From Corallococcus sp. AS-1-6 (GTDB lineage Bacteria > Myxococcota > Myxococcia > Myxococcales > Myxococcaceae), in contig NZ_JAIQDE010000038.1 of the NCBI RefSeq assembly GCF_020037015.1, positions 1 to 64,000 on the forward strand: a DNA stretch of 64,000 nucleotides, read 5' to 3'. Under the pieces are notes generated by a model. It searched no databases, was not told the DNA's origin, and was given only the letters and a program-made list of their open reading frames with translations. Every line of letters begins with the position of its first letter. The stretch's first letter is position 1. Both the position numbers and the translations under genes were made by a program. Shown here in pieces: positions 17,417-25,828 of the stretch.

Positions 17417-18069
17417 GGCTTCTCGCCCACCCAGTTGCCCGGCGGCGCGTAGTTGCACACCCAGAGTTGCCACGTCTTCACGTCGCCGCCGAAGGGCGAG
17501 TTCTTCGTGCACAGCCGCGTCGCGCAGCCCACCGCCTTCGTGGTGCGCCACACCACCTGCGTGTAGTGGCCGCACATCTTCCCGGCCTTGCACCTGCCGG
17601 TGGCGTGGTCGTAGTCAGCGGCCTCGTCCGCCCAGCCCTTCACCACCTGCGCGGTGGTCCAGGTGTCCGGCGTCGCGGCGGCCAGGTTCTCTCCGAAGCG
17701 GCCCCGGTCCGGGTTGTGCTCGAAGCGGCACTCCTTCACGTAGGCCTCCGCCTTGCGCGCCGCCTCGTCGGACCAGGTGAGCGCGGGCAGCGCCGGCTTC
17801 GGCGTGGGACGCGAGGCCTTCGCCCGCGCCTCGTTGTGCGCGGCTACCATGTCGCGCTTCAGCTCCGCGGCGGACGGCACCGGCTTGCGCGTGCCCTCGG
17901 AGGGCGCGGGCGCGGGGGCCTTGCGCGCGGCGGCGGTGGCCGCGGCCTTCTTCGTGGAGGCGGAGACGGGCCGCTGCGCGTTCGCGCTGGAGCCACAGCC
18001 GAGCAACGGGGCCAGCAGCCACACGGCGAGCCCGCGACGGAACACAGGAGGTGCCATGCGCGGAATCAT
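17410..18069 (-). CDS. CAP (SCP-like) domain lipoprotein, paralogue of 14783-15388
   Basis: The 219-residue protein has a lipoprotein signal ending LLGC, then an Ala/Lys/Pro-rich linker (about 30-70) and a CAP domain: MVAAHNEARAKA, WSDEAARKAEAYVKEC, GENLAAATPDTW, CGHYTQVVWRTTKAVGC and LWVCNYAPPGNW. Most cavity and Cys positions match the CAP protein at 14783. The longer ATG at 18069 is annotated; ATG at 18057 is equally possible. Role unknown. Confidence 0.92.
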   Translation of the reverse strand: MIPRMAPPVFRRGLAVWLLAPLLGCGSSANAQRPVSASTKKAAATAAARKAPAPAPSEGTRKPVPSAAELKRDMVAAHNEARAKASRPTPKPALPALTWSDEAARKAEAYVKECRFEHNPDRGRFGENLAAATPDTWTTAQVVKGWADEAADYDHATGRCKAGKMCGHYTQVVWRTTKAVGCATRLCTKNSPFGGDVKTWQLWVCNYAPPGNWVGEKPY

Positions 18070-18105
18070 TCCGCACCCGGGCCCCGCGTGCTGGAGAACC
18101 GAACG

Positions 18106-18145
18106 GGGCAGGCGGCCCCCGGGGGGCCCGAGCCCCCTCCTGCCC
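18106..18145 (-). terminator. GC-rich hairpin after the DUF1592-DUF1552 operon
   Basis: GGGCAGG and CCTGCCC enclose a second, very GC-rich stem (GGCCCCC with GGGGGGCC). It overlaps the last base of the DUF1552 stop on the minus strand. No U-tract follows, so activity is uncertain. Confidence 0.5.
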
Positions 18146-19470
18146 TACGCCCCCAGCCCCGTCAGCGGCCCGGTGCCGTCGTCACCGAAGGTCGTCGCGG
18201 GCACGCCGAACATGTTCAGCAGCGCGATGTAGAGGTTCGCCAGCGGCTGCCCCCCGTAGCGGATGTGCCGGCCCGGGGCGAGGGCGCCGCCCGCGCGGCC
18301 CGCGAGCAGGATGGGCAGGTTCTTGTGCTCGTGCATGTTGCCGTCGGCGATCTCACTGGAGAAGTACACGGCGCTGTGGTCCAGCAGCGTCCCGCCCTCC
18401 TCCTGCACGCCCTTCATGCGCTGGAGGAGGTACGAGAACTGCTCCACCTCCCACTTGTCGATTTTGGCCAGCGCGTCGTAGTTGGCCTGGTCCCGCTGGT
18501 GGTGCGAGTACGTGTGGTGCTCGCCGGACAGCCCCAGGAACGAATACACGCGGGTGCTGCGCGCGTTGCCCAGCATGAAGGTGCACGTGCGGGTCAGGTC
18601 GCACTGGAACGCGAGCACGACGAGGTCCAGCATCGCCTTCGTCTTCTCGCGCACGTCCTCGTCGTCCGAGGGCGTCACGGCCGTGCCGCACGCGGGGCCG
18701 CCGCTGTCCATCGCGTTCACGCGCAGCTCCAGCTCGCGCACGCCGGTGAAGTACTCGTCCAGCTTGCGCCTGTCCGTGGTGCCCAGCTTCCCCTGGAGCG
18801 CCTTCGCGTCGTCGCGCACGGCGTCGATGATGCTCAGGCCGTACGCCTTGCGCTTCGCCAGCTCCGCCTGCGTGGCGTCCGGGTCGAAGTCCGCGAACAG
18901 CCGCTCGAAGGCCGCGCGGGGCTTCGTCTCCTTGGGCACCGGCGTGGACGGCCCCGCCCACGCGATGTTGTTCGCGTACGGGCACGCGTAGCCGGAGTCG
19001 CAGTTGCCAATGCCCTTGCCCTGGTCGATGCCCAGCTCCAGCGACGGGAAGCGCGTGGCCTTGCCCACCGCGTTCGCCAGCACCTGGTCCATGGAGATGC
19101 CGGTGCGGATGTTGGTGCCCTCCGTCTTGTGCGCCTTCACGCAGGACAGGAACGCGGCCGTCGCGGCGGCGTGGTGGCCGTCGCCGTCCGGCTTGCCGGG
19201 CAGGTTGTCCAGGCCGCTCAGCACCAGCACGTCCCCCTTCACCGGCGCCAGCGACGCGAGCGTGGGCGTCAGGGAGAAGTTCGCGCCCTCCCCACCGGGC
19301 GTCCACTTGGGCATGTGGATGCCGCAGGGCGTGTAGAAGGCCATGAAGCGGCGCGGGGCCGGCGTGGCGGCGCGGGCCGTGTTGGGGCGCATGACGTCCA
19401 GGAGCGGCAGCGCCATCAGCGCGCCCATGCCGCGCAGCAGCGTCCGGCGGGAGAGGGCAGTGTGACTCAT
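18145..19470 (-). CDS. DUF1552 domain protein with Tat-type signal
   Basis: The 441-residue protein begins with a twin-arginine signal (SRRTLLRGMGALMALPLL) and follows the DUF1552 pattern (FMAFYTPCGIHM, YACPYANNIAW, LDEYFTGVRELELR, SGEHHTYSHH, YFSSEIADGNMHEH). Tat export means it is folded, perhaps with a cofactor, before leaving the cytoplasm. DUF1552 genes are usually paired with DUF1592-type genes in myxobacteria and Planctomycetes; the function is not established. Its start overlaps the upstream stop (ATGA). Confidence 0.92.
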   Translation of the reverse strand: MSHTALSRRTLLRGMGALMALPLLDVMRPNTARAATPAPRRFMAFYTPCGIHMPKWTPGGEGANFSLTPTLASLAPVKGDVLVLSGLDNLPGKPDGDGHHAAATAAFLSCVKAHKTEGTNIRTGISMDQVLANAVGKATRFPSLELGIDQGKGIGNCDSGYACPYANNIAWAGPSTPVPKETKPRAAFERLFADFDPDATQAELAKRKAYGLSIIDAVRDDAKALQGKLGTTDRRKLDEYFTGVRELELRVNAMDSGGPACGTAVTPSDDEDVREKTKAMLDLVVLAFQCDLTRTCTFMLGNARSTRVYSFLGLSGEHHTYSHHQRDQANYDALAKIDKWEVEQFSYLLQRMKGVQEEGGTLLDHSAVYFSSEIADGNMHEHKNLPILLAGRAGGALAPGRHIRYGGQPLANLYIALLNMFGVPATTFGDDGTGPLTGLGA

Positions 19471-21140
19471 GGCTTGGGTTCCTCCGCTTCGCCACGCCGC
19501 TGCAGGAACGCGTCGCTGCGGACGATGGCGAGGATGTAATCGGTGAGCCGGCCGCCCCGGCCTTCCGCCTTCTGGGAGATGTCGCGCACGGTGCAGCGGT
19601 CCTGTTCCTCCGCGCCGCGCCCGAGCGCGTAGGTGAGCAGGTGGCGCGTCATGCACGCGGACAGGTCCGGGTCCTGCTTCACCACCACGCGCATCTCCAC
19701 CACGCCGTTGAACGTCTTGCCCCCGGGCAGCTCGCCGCTGGGGTCCACCGCCGCGCCGCCCTCCTCCTTCGTGCGCCAGCGGCCCACCGGGTCGAAGTTC
19801 TCCATGCCGAAGCCCAGCGGATCCATCAGCGTGTGACAGCCCGAACAGGAGGGGTTCACGCGGTGCTGCGCCATGCGCTCCTTGATGTTGAGCGTGGGGT
19901 CCACCGCCGGGGCCAGCCCGCCCGCGTCGGGCGGTGGCGGGGGCGGGCCCTTGCACAGCAGTTGCTCCAGCACCCAGACGCCGCGCTTCACCGGCGACGT
20001 GCGGTCCGGGTTGGCGGTGACGGTGAGCAGCGCGCCCTTGCCGAACAGGCCCGCGCGCTCCGGGTGGTCCTTCAGCTCCACGCGCGTCATCGCCGTGGTG
20101 CCCGGCCTGGGCAGGCCGTAGTGCGAGGCCAGCCGGTCGTTCACGTAGGTGAAGGGCGCGTCCAGCAGGTCCTTGAGGCGGTGGTCCCCGGTGACGAACT
20201 CCTGGAAGACGAGCTGCATCTCCTGGCGCATGGCCTGGCGCAGCGGCTCGTCGAAGCCGTAGCGCGACTCCGGCTGGGCGAAGTCGAGCGCGCGCGTGTA
20301 GAGCCACTGGCCCGCGAAGTTGTCCACCAGCGCGTGGGCCTTGGGGTCCGCCAGCATGCGCCGCACCTGCGCCTCCAGCACCTCCGGCTCGTGCAGGTGG
20401 CCGGCCTCCGCGGCCTGCAGGAGCGCCTCATCCGGCATGCTGCTCCAGAGGAAGTAGGACAGGCGGCTCGCCAGCTCCAGGTCGCTCACGGCGTGCGGCG
20501 CGGTGGACGTGGGCGCGGGGTCCAGCTCCACGCGGAAGAGGAAGTGCGGCGACACCAGCACCGAGCGCAGCGCCAGCTTCACGCCCACCTCCGGCGCGTC
20601 GCCCTGCCGCTTGGCCAGAGAGACGAACGCGACCAGCCGCTCGACTTCTTCCGGCGTGACGGGCCGGCGCCAGGCCTTGCGCGCGAAGGTCTTGAGCAGC
20701 TCGCGCGCGCACGCCTCCGGGCGGGCGGGGTCGAGCGCGCACGTGTTGAACACGCCTCGCGTCCACGCGGCCTCCACCAGCCCTTCCGCCGCGTGGGAGT
20801 ACTTCTCCATCAGCAGCGGGGACATGCTGAGCACGTCCGCGTTGTTGTCGAAGCCGAAGCCGTGGTCGTCCGGCGGGAAGCTGCTCGCGGGCGAGCCCGT
20901 CTCGCCCAGGAGGTCGCGCACGGTGTTGTTGTATTCAGCGCGGTTGAGGCGGTGCAGCGTGACGCGGCCCGGGTCGCGCGCCGCCGAGCGGCACAGCACG
21001 TCCTGGGGATCCACGTTGCCGGGCGCGTCCGGCCCCGGCAGCACCCGCGCCTTGGGGGGAGCATCGTTGCAGCCCGCGGCCAGCACCGCCGCCACCGCCG
21101 CGAGGCCCACCCTCCGCCATCTCCGACCGCAGGCCGTCAC
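19467..21140 (-). CDS. DUF1587/1592/1588/1585-type lipoprotein with a CxxCH site
   Basis: The 557-residue protein has the DUF1587-1595-1592-1588-1585 architecture: LHRLNRAEYNNTVRDLLG, FARKAWRRPVTPEEVERL, ASRLSYFLWSSMPDE, NPSCSGCHTLMDPLGFGMENFDPVGRWR cut by a CSGCH heme-type site, and a C-terminal DUF1585 end. The CxxCH suggests one c-type heme. GTG at 21140 is chosen: it follows GGAGGAGG at about 10 bases and gives a good lipoprotein signal (VAAVLAAGC). It is coupled to the DUF1552 gene. Confidence 0.88.
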   Translation of the reverse strand: MTACGRRWRRVGLAAVAAVLAAGCNDAPPKARVLPGPDAPGNVDPQDVLCRSAARDPGRVTLHRLNRAEYNNTVRDLLGETGSPASSFPPDDHGFGFDNNADVLSMSPLLMEKYSHAAEGLVEAAWTRGVFNTCALDPARPEACARELLKTFARKAWRRPVTPEEVERLVAFVSLAKRQGDAPEVGVKLALRSVLVSPHFLFRVELDPAPTSTAPHAVSDLELASRLSYFLWSSMPDEALLQAAEAGHLHEPEVLEAQVRRMLADPKAHALVDNFAGQWLYTRALDFAQPESRYGFDEPLRQAMRQEMQLVFQEFVTGDHRLKDLLDAPFTYVNDRLASHYGLPRPGTTAMTRVELKDHPERAGLFGKGALLTVTANPDRTSPVKRGVWVLEQLLCKGPPPPPPDAGGLAPAVDPTLNIKERMAQHRVNPSCSGCHTLMDPLGFGMENFDPVGRWRTKEEGGAAVDPSGELPGGKTFNGVVEMRVVVKQDPDLSACMTRHLLTYALGRGAEEQDRCTVRDISQKAEGRGGRLTDYILAIVRSDAFLQRRGEAEEPKP

Positions 21141-21429
21141 CGCGCGCACGCCTCCTCCGGGCCGTGAAAGGGCCCTGGCGAGCGCTCCAGAAGCAAGACG
21201 CTCACCAGCCGCGGCGTGACGACAGGCCGACGCCACGCTCCGTCCCCGGGGTGGAGATGGGCACGCGCGGGGGACCCGTGTGGAAGGGGAGTTCCGCGAC
21301 CGGGCAGCGCCCGGGATGCGCGAGGGTACCGCGCGCGCCGACTCCTGCCCCGGAGGGCGGGTCAGGCGGCGCGGCGGGTCCCGGAAGCGGGCAGGAGCGA
21401 CGCGGCCCGCCTCCGGGGAGACGGCGGCG

Positions 21430-23517
21430 CTACTTCGCGTCCTTCGCGGTGCCCGTCGTCTTCGCGGCGCCGTCGAGGTACGCGCGGTAGGCCTCGAAGC
21501 CGTACGGCCGGCCGAGGAAGTCCTTCACCTGCTCCGCGGCGGGCTTGGAGCCGCCGGGCTCCAGCACCGTCTTGCGGTAGTGCATGGCCGTGTCGCGGTC
21601 CAGGTAGCCGTTCTCCTGGAACTTGGACTCCAGGTCCTTCGCGATGACGGAGGACCAGAGGTACGTGTAGTACGCGGCCGAGTACCCATCCAGGTGCCCG
21701 AAGGCGAGCTCGAAGTGGGTGCCGTCGCGGTACTCGTGGCGGAAGGGGGACAGCTTCTTCTGCAGCTCGGACAGCACCGCGGACGTGTCGAAGCCCGGCG
21801 TGCGCGAGTAGTACTGGAGGCTGACCGCGGACAGGAACAACTGCCGGCGCGCGTACAGGCCCTGGCCGAACTCCTTCGACGCGCGCAGCTTCTCCACCAG
21901 CTCCGCGGGGATGGGCTCGTTGGACTCGTGGTGCTTGGCGAAGCTCTTGAGCACCTCCGGCTGCTCGGCCCACTGCTGCAGCAGCATGGACGGCGTCTCC
22001 ACGAAGTCGCGCTCCATGGAGATGCCGGAGATGGGCGTCCACTTCTGGTGGCCGGAGAAGATGGTGTGCATCAGGTGGCCGAACTCGTGGAAGAACGTGC
22101 CCACCTCGTCGTGCGTCATCAGGTCGCCGGGGCGCGGGAAGTTGCACACCAGCACGCCCTCCGGCAGCCGCTTGTCCTGCTCACCCGTGACCAGGTCGAA
22201 CTGCGCCGCGTGCTTGTACTTGTCGTCACGCGGGTGCATGTCCAGGTAGATGCGGCCCAGCGGCTTGCCGCCGTCCAGGACGTCATACGCCTCCACGTCC
22301 GAGTGCCACGTCTTCGCGTCCTTCACCGGCTGGAAGGCCACCCCCCACAGGCTGGAGGTGATGCCCATCACGCCGTCCTTCACCCGCGCGTACTCCAGGT
22401 AGGGCCGCACCGCCTGCGAGTCGAACCCGAACTTCTCCGCGCGCAGCCGGTCCTCGTAGTAGTCCTGGTCCCAGGGCTCCACCACGGTGGCGCCCTTCAC
22501 GTCCTTCTTCTTGCGCGCCAGCAGGTCCGCCATCTCCTTCTTCGCGCGCGCCTCCGTGGCCAGCGCCAACTGGTCGATGAAGTCCGCCGCGGCCTGCTGC
22601 GTGCGCGTCATGCGCGTCTCGGTCGTGAAGGCCGCGTAGGTGTCGTAGCCCAGGAGCTTCGCCAGCTCGTTGCGCTTCTCGATGAGCTGCGCGAGCACCG
22701 CCTGGTTCTTGGGGAACGCGCGCTGGCGGTAGGTGCGCCAGAGCTTCTCGCGCGCCTTCGCGTTCTTCGCGTACGTCATGAACGGGAAGTAGTCCGGGTA
22801 GTTGCTGGTGATGACCACCTTGCCGTCCGCGCCCGGCGCGTGCGCCTTCTTGTAGTCCTCCGGCAGCCCGTCCAGGTCCTTGGGTGTGAAGGCCACGCTG
22901 CGCGTGTCCTCCGCGATGTTCTGCCCGAACTGCTGGCCCAGCTTCAAAATCTCCTCGTTGAGCGTCTTCACCTTCGCGCGCGTGGCCTCATCCCGGTCCA
23001 CGCCCGCGCGGCGGAAGTCCAGCAGCGTGCGGTCCACCCAGTGGCGTGTGACGGCGTCCGCCTTGGACAGGTCCACCAGCGACAGCGCGTCGTAGACGCC
23101 GCGGTCCTGGGACAGCGCCACGTTGGCCGCGTCCACCTGCTGCTCGCACTCGCGGGACGCGTCGCGCATGGCGGCGTCCGGGTGCACCTCATGCGTGAGG
23201 CTGGAGCGGTTGGCCGCGTTGATGAGGGCCGTCTGCGCCTCGTCGTACGCCTTGAGGACACCCTGGCCGTTCGTCTTGGGGTCCAGCTTCTTCAGCGCCG
23301 CCACCTGCGCCTGGGCGCGCTCCAGGTCCGCCTTGCACAGGGCCTTGAAGGCGTCCGGCGTGCCGGCCAGCGCCTCCGAGCCCTTCATGGGCGCCACCTG
23401 CGGCTTCGCCGCGTTGGCGGCGACGCGGGCCATGGCCTCGCGGTTCTGCGTGATGCTGCCGTTGGAGCAACCCGTCGCGGCGAGCGCCGCCACCACGGTG
23501 AGCGCGGGGATTCTCAA
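21430..23517 (-). CDS. M3 family oligopeptidase lipoprotein
   Basis: The 695-residue protein is an M3 (thimet/oligopeptidase F or Dcp-like) zinc metallopeptidase: the helical M3 body ends in FFHEFGHLMH (HExxH zinc site) with a downstream glutamate in the FVETPSMLLQQW motif. It would cut short peptides. TTG at 23517 is chosen because GGAGGAAG is placed 5-8 bases upstream and because it yields a clean lipoprotein signal ending LAATGC. Most M3 enzymes are cytoplasmic; this one appears to be anchored in the envelope. It is divergent from the Cys-rich lipoprotein gene. Confidence 0.93.
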   Translation of the reverse strand: MRIPALTVVAALAATGCSNGSITQNREAMARVAANAAKPQVAPMKGSEALAGTPDAFKALCKADLERAQAQVAALKKLDPKTNGQGVLKAYDEAQTALINAANRSSLTHEVHPDAAMRDASRECEQQVDAANVALSQDRGVYDALSLVDLSKADAVTRHWVDRTLLDFRRAGVDRDEATRAKVKTLNEEILKLGQQFGQNIAEDTRSVAFTPKDLDGLPEDYKKAHAPGADGKVVITSNYPDYFPFMTYAKNAKAREKLWRTYRQRAFPKNQAVLAQLIEKRNELAKLLGYDTYAAFTTETRMTRTQQAAADFIDQLALATEARAKKEMADLLARKKKDVKGATVVEPWDQDYYEDRLRAEKFGFDSQAVRPYLEYARVKDGVMGITSSLWGVAFQPVKDAKTWHSDVEAYDVLDGGKPLGRIYLDMHPRDDKYKHAAQFDLVTGEQDKRLPEGVLVCNFPRPGDLMTHDEVGTFFHEFGHLMHTIFSGHQKWTPISGISMERDFVETPSMLLQQWAEQPEVLKSFAKHHESNEPIPAELVEKLRASKEFGQGLYARRQLFLSAVSLQYYSRTPGFDTSAVLSELQKKLSPFRHEYRDGTHFELAFGHLDGYSAAYYTYLWSSVIAKDLESKFQENGYLDRDTAMHYRKTVLEPGGSKPAAEQVKDFLGRPYGFEAYRAYLDGAAKTTGTAKDAK

Positions 23518-23742
23518 GGGGACTTCCTCCACATGGGGAACGACCTGCTTCGCGGGCCCGTCATGCCACATCCCCGCCCCTCCGCGCCCGTCCGCCGTGA
23601 ACGGCCAGGCCGCCCTCCGGTGCAGGCCGGATGCTGGGAGGCCCTGGCTGACGCACCCCGCCTTGTTCCCCGTCCAGCCGCCCGGTAATCCCGCACTCGC
23701 CTCGAATTCTTGGAAGTTGTCCTGGCCGGAGGGTGAACACGG

Positions 23743-24636
23743 ATGCGCAAGGCACTGGGTGGTGCGGTCGCGGCGTTGTTGCTGTGGGGCTGTGGCGGGG
23801 CGGGCACGGAAGCGCCCCCGGCGTCCGCGGAGGGGCTGTCACTCACCTCCGGCACGGGGCTCACCGAGGGCACCTGGTCGCACGACGGTCAGACGGTGTC
23901 CTTCGCCTCGCGCGAGGTGGAGCCCGGGGTGTACCGCCTGGAGGTGCGCATGCACGGCATGACGCTGACGGGCCTGATGGACCCGGCGTCGGGCGTGTCC
24001 ACGCTGGACGGCTTCGCGGACGCGAACGTGCAGGACACGCAGGTGGTGGACGCGGACCGCCAGGTGCTGAGCGCGCTCTACGGCGCCCTCAACCAGGGGC
24101 TGCCCCAGGGTGACGCGGCGGCGCCGGAGGCCATGTACCTGCGCCGCGCGGTGGGCATGTGGGCGCAGCAGCCCACGAGCGTCACGCTCAAGCGCACGGT
24201 GATGGGCGAGCAGGGCCGCGGCTATACGATGCTGTGCAGCTACGCCAAGTGTGCCGGCAAGTGGACGGGCAGTTGTGGCGGCACGTACAACTGGTACTCG
24301 TACGCGAAGCACGACTGCAACGTGGGCGGCTTCGACAACGCTCGCAACCAGCAGATCGCCCAGTTGGGTGACCACACGACGTGCAGCGGTGACGAGTACT
24401 ACCTCAACGGCAGCACCTGGGTGTGCGGCGAGCCGGACCACTGGTCGCGCCCCAAGGTGATGGGCAACTGCTTCGGCCGCTGCGGCGGCGGCTGCGGCGG
24501 TGACACGCAGTACACGCTGGACGCCACCAACCACGACGGTTGCGTGCGCAACGGCCACATGCTGGCCTCCGGCTACTGCGATGATCAGTTCATGTCCGCC
24601 ACGGACGACGAGCTGTTCGCCCCCAACTGCTACTGA
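23743..24636 (+). CDS. Cys-rich secreted lipoprotein, unknown family
   Basis: The 297-residue protein has a lipoprotein signal (LLLWGCGG, Cys17) and an N-terminal beta-rich half (about 30-150). The C-terminal half holds 12 cysteines, including RCGGGCGG, an even number compatible with six disulfides. No family is recognised. The ATG follows GGAGGGTG by about 8 bases. A second small lipoprotein gene starts 7 bases downstream, so they probably form an operon. Confidence 0.8.
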   Translation: MRKALGGAVAALLLWGCGGAGTEAPPASAEGLSLTSGTGLTEGTWSHDGQTVSFASREVEPGVYRLEVRMHGMTLTGLMDPASGVSTLDGFADANVQDTQVVDADRQVLSALYGALNQGLPQGDAAAPEAMYLRRAVGMWAQQPTSVTLKRTVMGEQGRGYTMLCSYAKCAGKWTGSCGGTYNWYSYAKHDCNVGGFDNARNQQIAQLGDHTTCSGDEYYLNGSTWVCGEPDHWSRPKVMGNCFGRCGGGCGGDTQYTLDATNHDGCVRNGHMLASGYCDDQFMSATDDELFAPNCY

Positions 24637-24643
24637 AGGCCGG

Positions 24644-25027
24644 ATGGGACGACGCGCGGTGAGACACGCGGTGGGGGCGGCGGGGCTGTGGCTCGCCGCC
24701 GTGGGCTGCACGTCCACGACGTCCTCCAAGGCGGAGGCCGGAGAGGCGGCCGTGCGCCGCTTCTTCCAGGCCCTGCCGTCCGGGGACTGCGCGGTGCTGG
24801 GCCCCCTGCTGGTGACGGGTCAGGGCATGCCTTCGTGCGAGGAGACGGTGAAGGACCTGCATGAGCACGGCATGGGGCTGGTGGATGTGCTCGACGCGAA
24901 GGTGGATGGCCGCGACCCGGACGCGGTGGTGGTGCGGGCGCGGGTGTCGCAGGGAGGAAGGGAGCGCGCGGAGCCGTTCCTCTTCCGGGTGGAGCGCCAG
25001 GGTGACGGCTGGCGCCTTCGGTTGTAG
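24644..25027 (+). CDS. Small lipoprotein, NTF2-like candidate
   Basis: The 127-residue protein has a signal ending AAVGC and a compact domain with AAVRRFFQALPSGDCAVL at the start and FRVERQGDGWRLRL at the end. This resembles DUF4878-like or other NTF2-fold lipoproteins (helix, then strands ending in DGW-x-L). Two internal cysteines could pair. The fold is a guess from the pattern and the role is unknown. Confidence 0.7.
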   Translation: MGRRAVRHAVGAAGLWLAAVGCTSTTSSKAEAGEAAVRRFFQALPSGDCAVLGPLLVTGQGMPSCEETVKDLHEHGMGLVDVLDAKVDGRDPDAVVVRARVSQGGRERAEPFLFRVERQGDGWRLRL

Positions 25028-25039
25028 GGGGCATGGACG

Positions 25040-25573
25040 ATGCGGAACCGTGAGCGGGTGATGCTGGGGAGCGCGGTGGTGCTGGTGGCCGCGCTCATCG
25101 CCGTGGCGTGGTGGCCGTCGCGCGAGGCCTCTTCGCCCGCCGCGCCGCCTCCCGCGCGGAGCGTGGGCCCCGGCCCGGTGACGGCGGCCCAGGTGTCGCC
25201 GGAGCGCGCGGTGCCGGTGCGCACTCCGGACCCCGCGCCGCCCCACGCCACGGTGGTGCCGCCCTCGCCCGGGGACGTGCCGCCGGAGCCGGAGGTGGCC
25301 AACGCGCCGCCGCAGCCGAACGACGCCATCGAGGAAGAGAAGCCCCAGACGGCGCGCTGGAAGCTGGAGAAGACGGAGCACATCGCCACGCTGCTGGGGC
25401 GGGACGTGTCGCGGCTGGAAGGCGAGCGGCAGGAGGCGAAGTCGCGCGGGGACAAGGCCCGCGTGGAGCAGGTGGACGCGCTGCTCCAGCGCCACCGCGT
25501 CCGCCTGGACGAGCTGCGCGAAGAGGCCCGCACCCTGGCCGAGGCCGCGCGCGACGAGCCGCCGGAACCCTGA
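25040..25573 (+). CDS. Membrane-anchored Pro-rich protein with C-terminal coiled coil
   Basis: The 177-residue protein has one N-terminal membrane helix (about 8-25), a long Pro/Ala-rich periplasmic linker (about 30-100) and a charged helix (about 103-172) with heptad-like Leu/Val spacing (LLGRDVSRLEGERQEAK, VEQVDALLQRHRVRLDELREEARTL). It looks like a spacer presenting a coiled coil in the periplasm. It starts 12 bases after the upstream stop, so it is the third gene of a likely three-gene operon. Confidence 0.72.
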   Translation: MRNRERVMLGSAVVLVAALIAVAWWPSREASSPAAPPPARSVGPGPVTAAQVSPERAVPVRTPDPAPPHATVVPPSPGDVPPEPEVANAPPQPNDAIEEEKPQTARWKLEKTEHIATLLGRDVSRLEGERQEAKSRGDKARVEQVDALLQRHRVRLDELREEARTLAEAARDEPPEP

Positions 25574-25615
25574 CGGACGGGCGGAGCTCCCCCGCCGGAG
25601 GCGCTCTGGACAAAG

Positions 25616-25634
25616 CTGTCCGACAGTCGGACAG
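25616..25634. repeat. 19-bp palindrome, copy 1 (CTGTCCGAC-A-GTCGGACAG)
   Basis: This is a perfect inverted repeat with 9-base arms and a central A, in the 255-base gap before the MFS gene (195 bases from its start). Two near-identical copies lie at 40022 and 40070. It could be an operator or a member of a dispersed repeat family. Confidence 0.85.
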
Positions 25635-25828
25635 GTTTGGCGGACCGCGCCGGGGGAGGTGGGCCCCTGGCTTGGGGGCCTGCCGGCGGGGGTTGCCTGC
25701 CTGGCTGCTCTCCGGCCTGGGCGCCGCGCCCGCTTCACGCGAGGACCCCGCCGCTTCGCGCTGGGAGTACAAGCGCTTCTGCCGGACGCGGCGCGGCCTT
25801 CACACAGGCGTGACAGGCACGTTGCCGC

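Noticed and set aside
14783-18069. The two CAP genes as a recent tandem duplication
   Set aside because: Signal peptides and linkers differ and several unrelated genes lie between; similarity is only in the CAP domain, so the split is old.
16918-19539. Plus-strand open frame of 873 residues antisense to the CAP and DUF1552 genes
   Set aside because: Low-complexity Arg/Gly/Ala protein; the minus-strand DUF1552 and CAP proteins are convincing.
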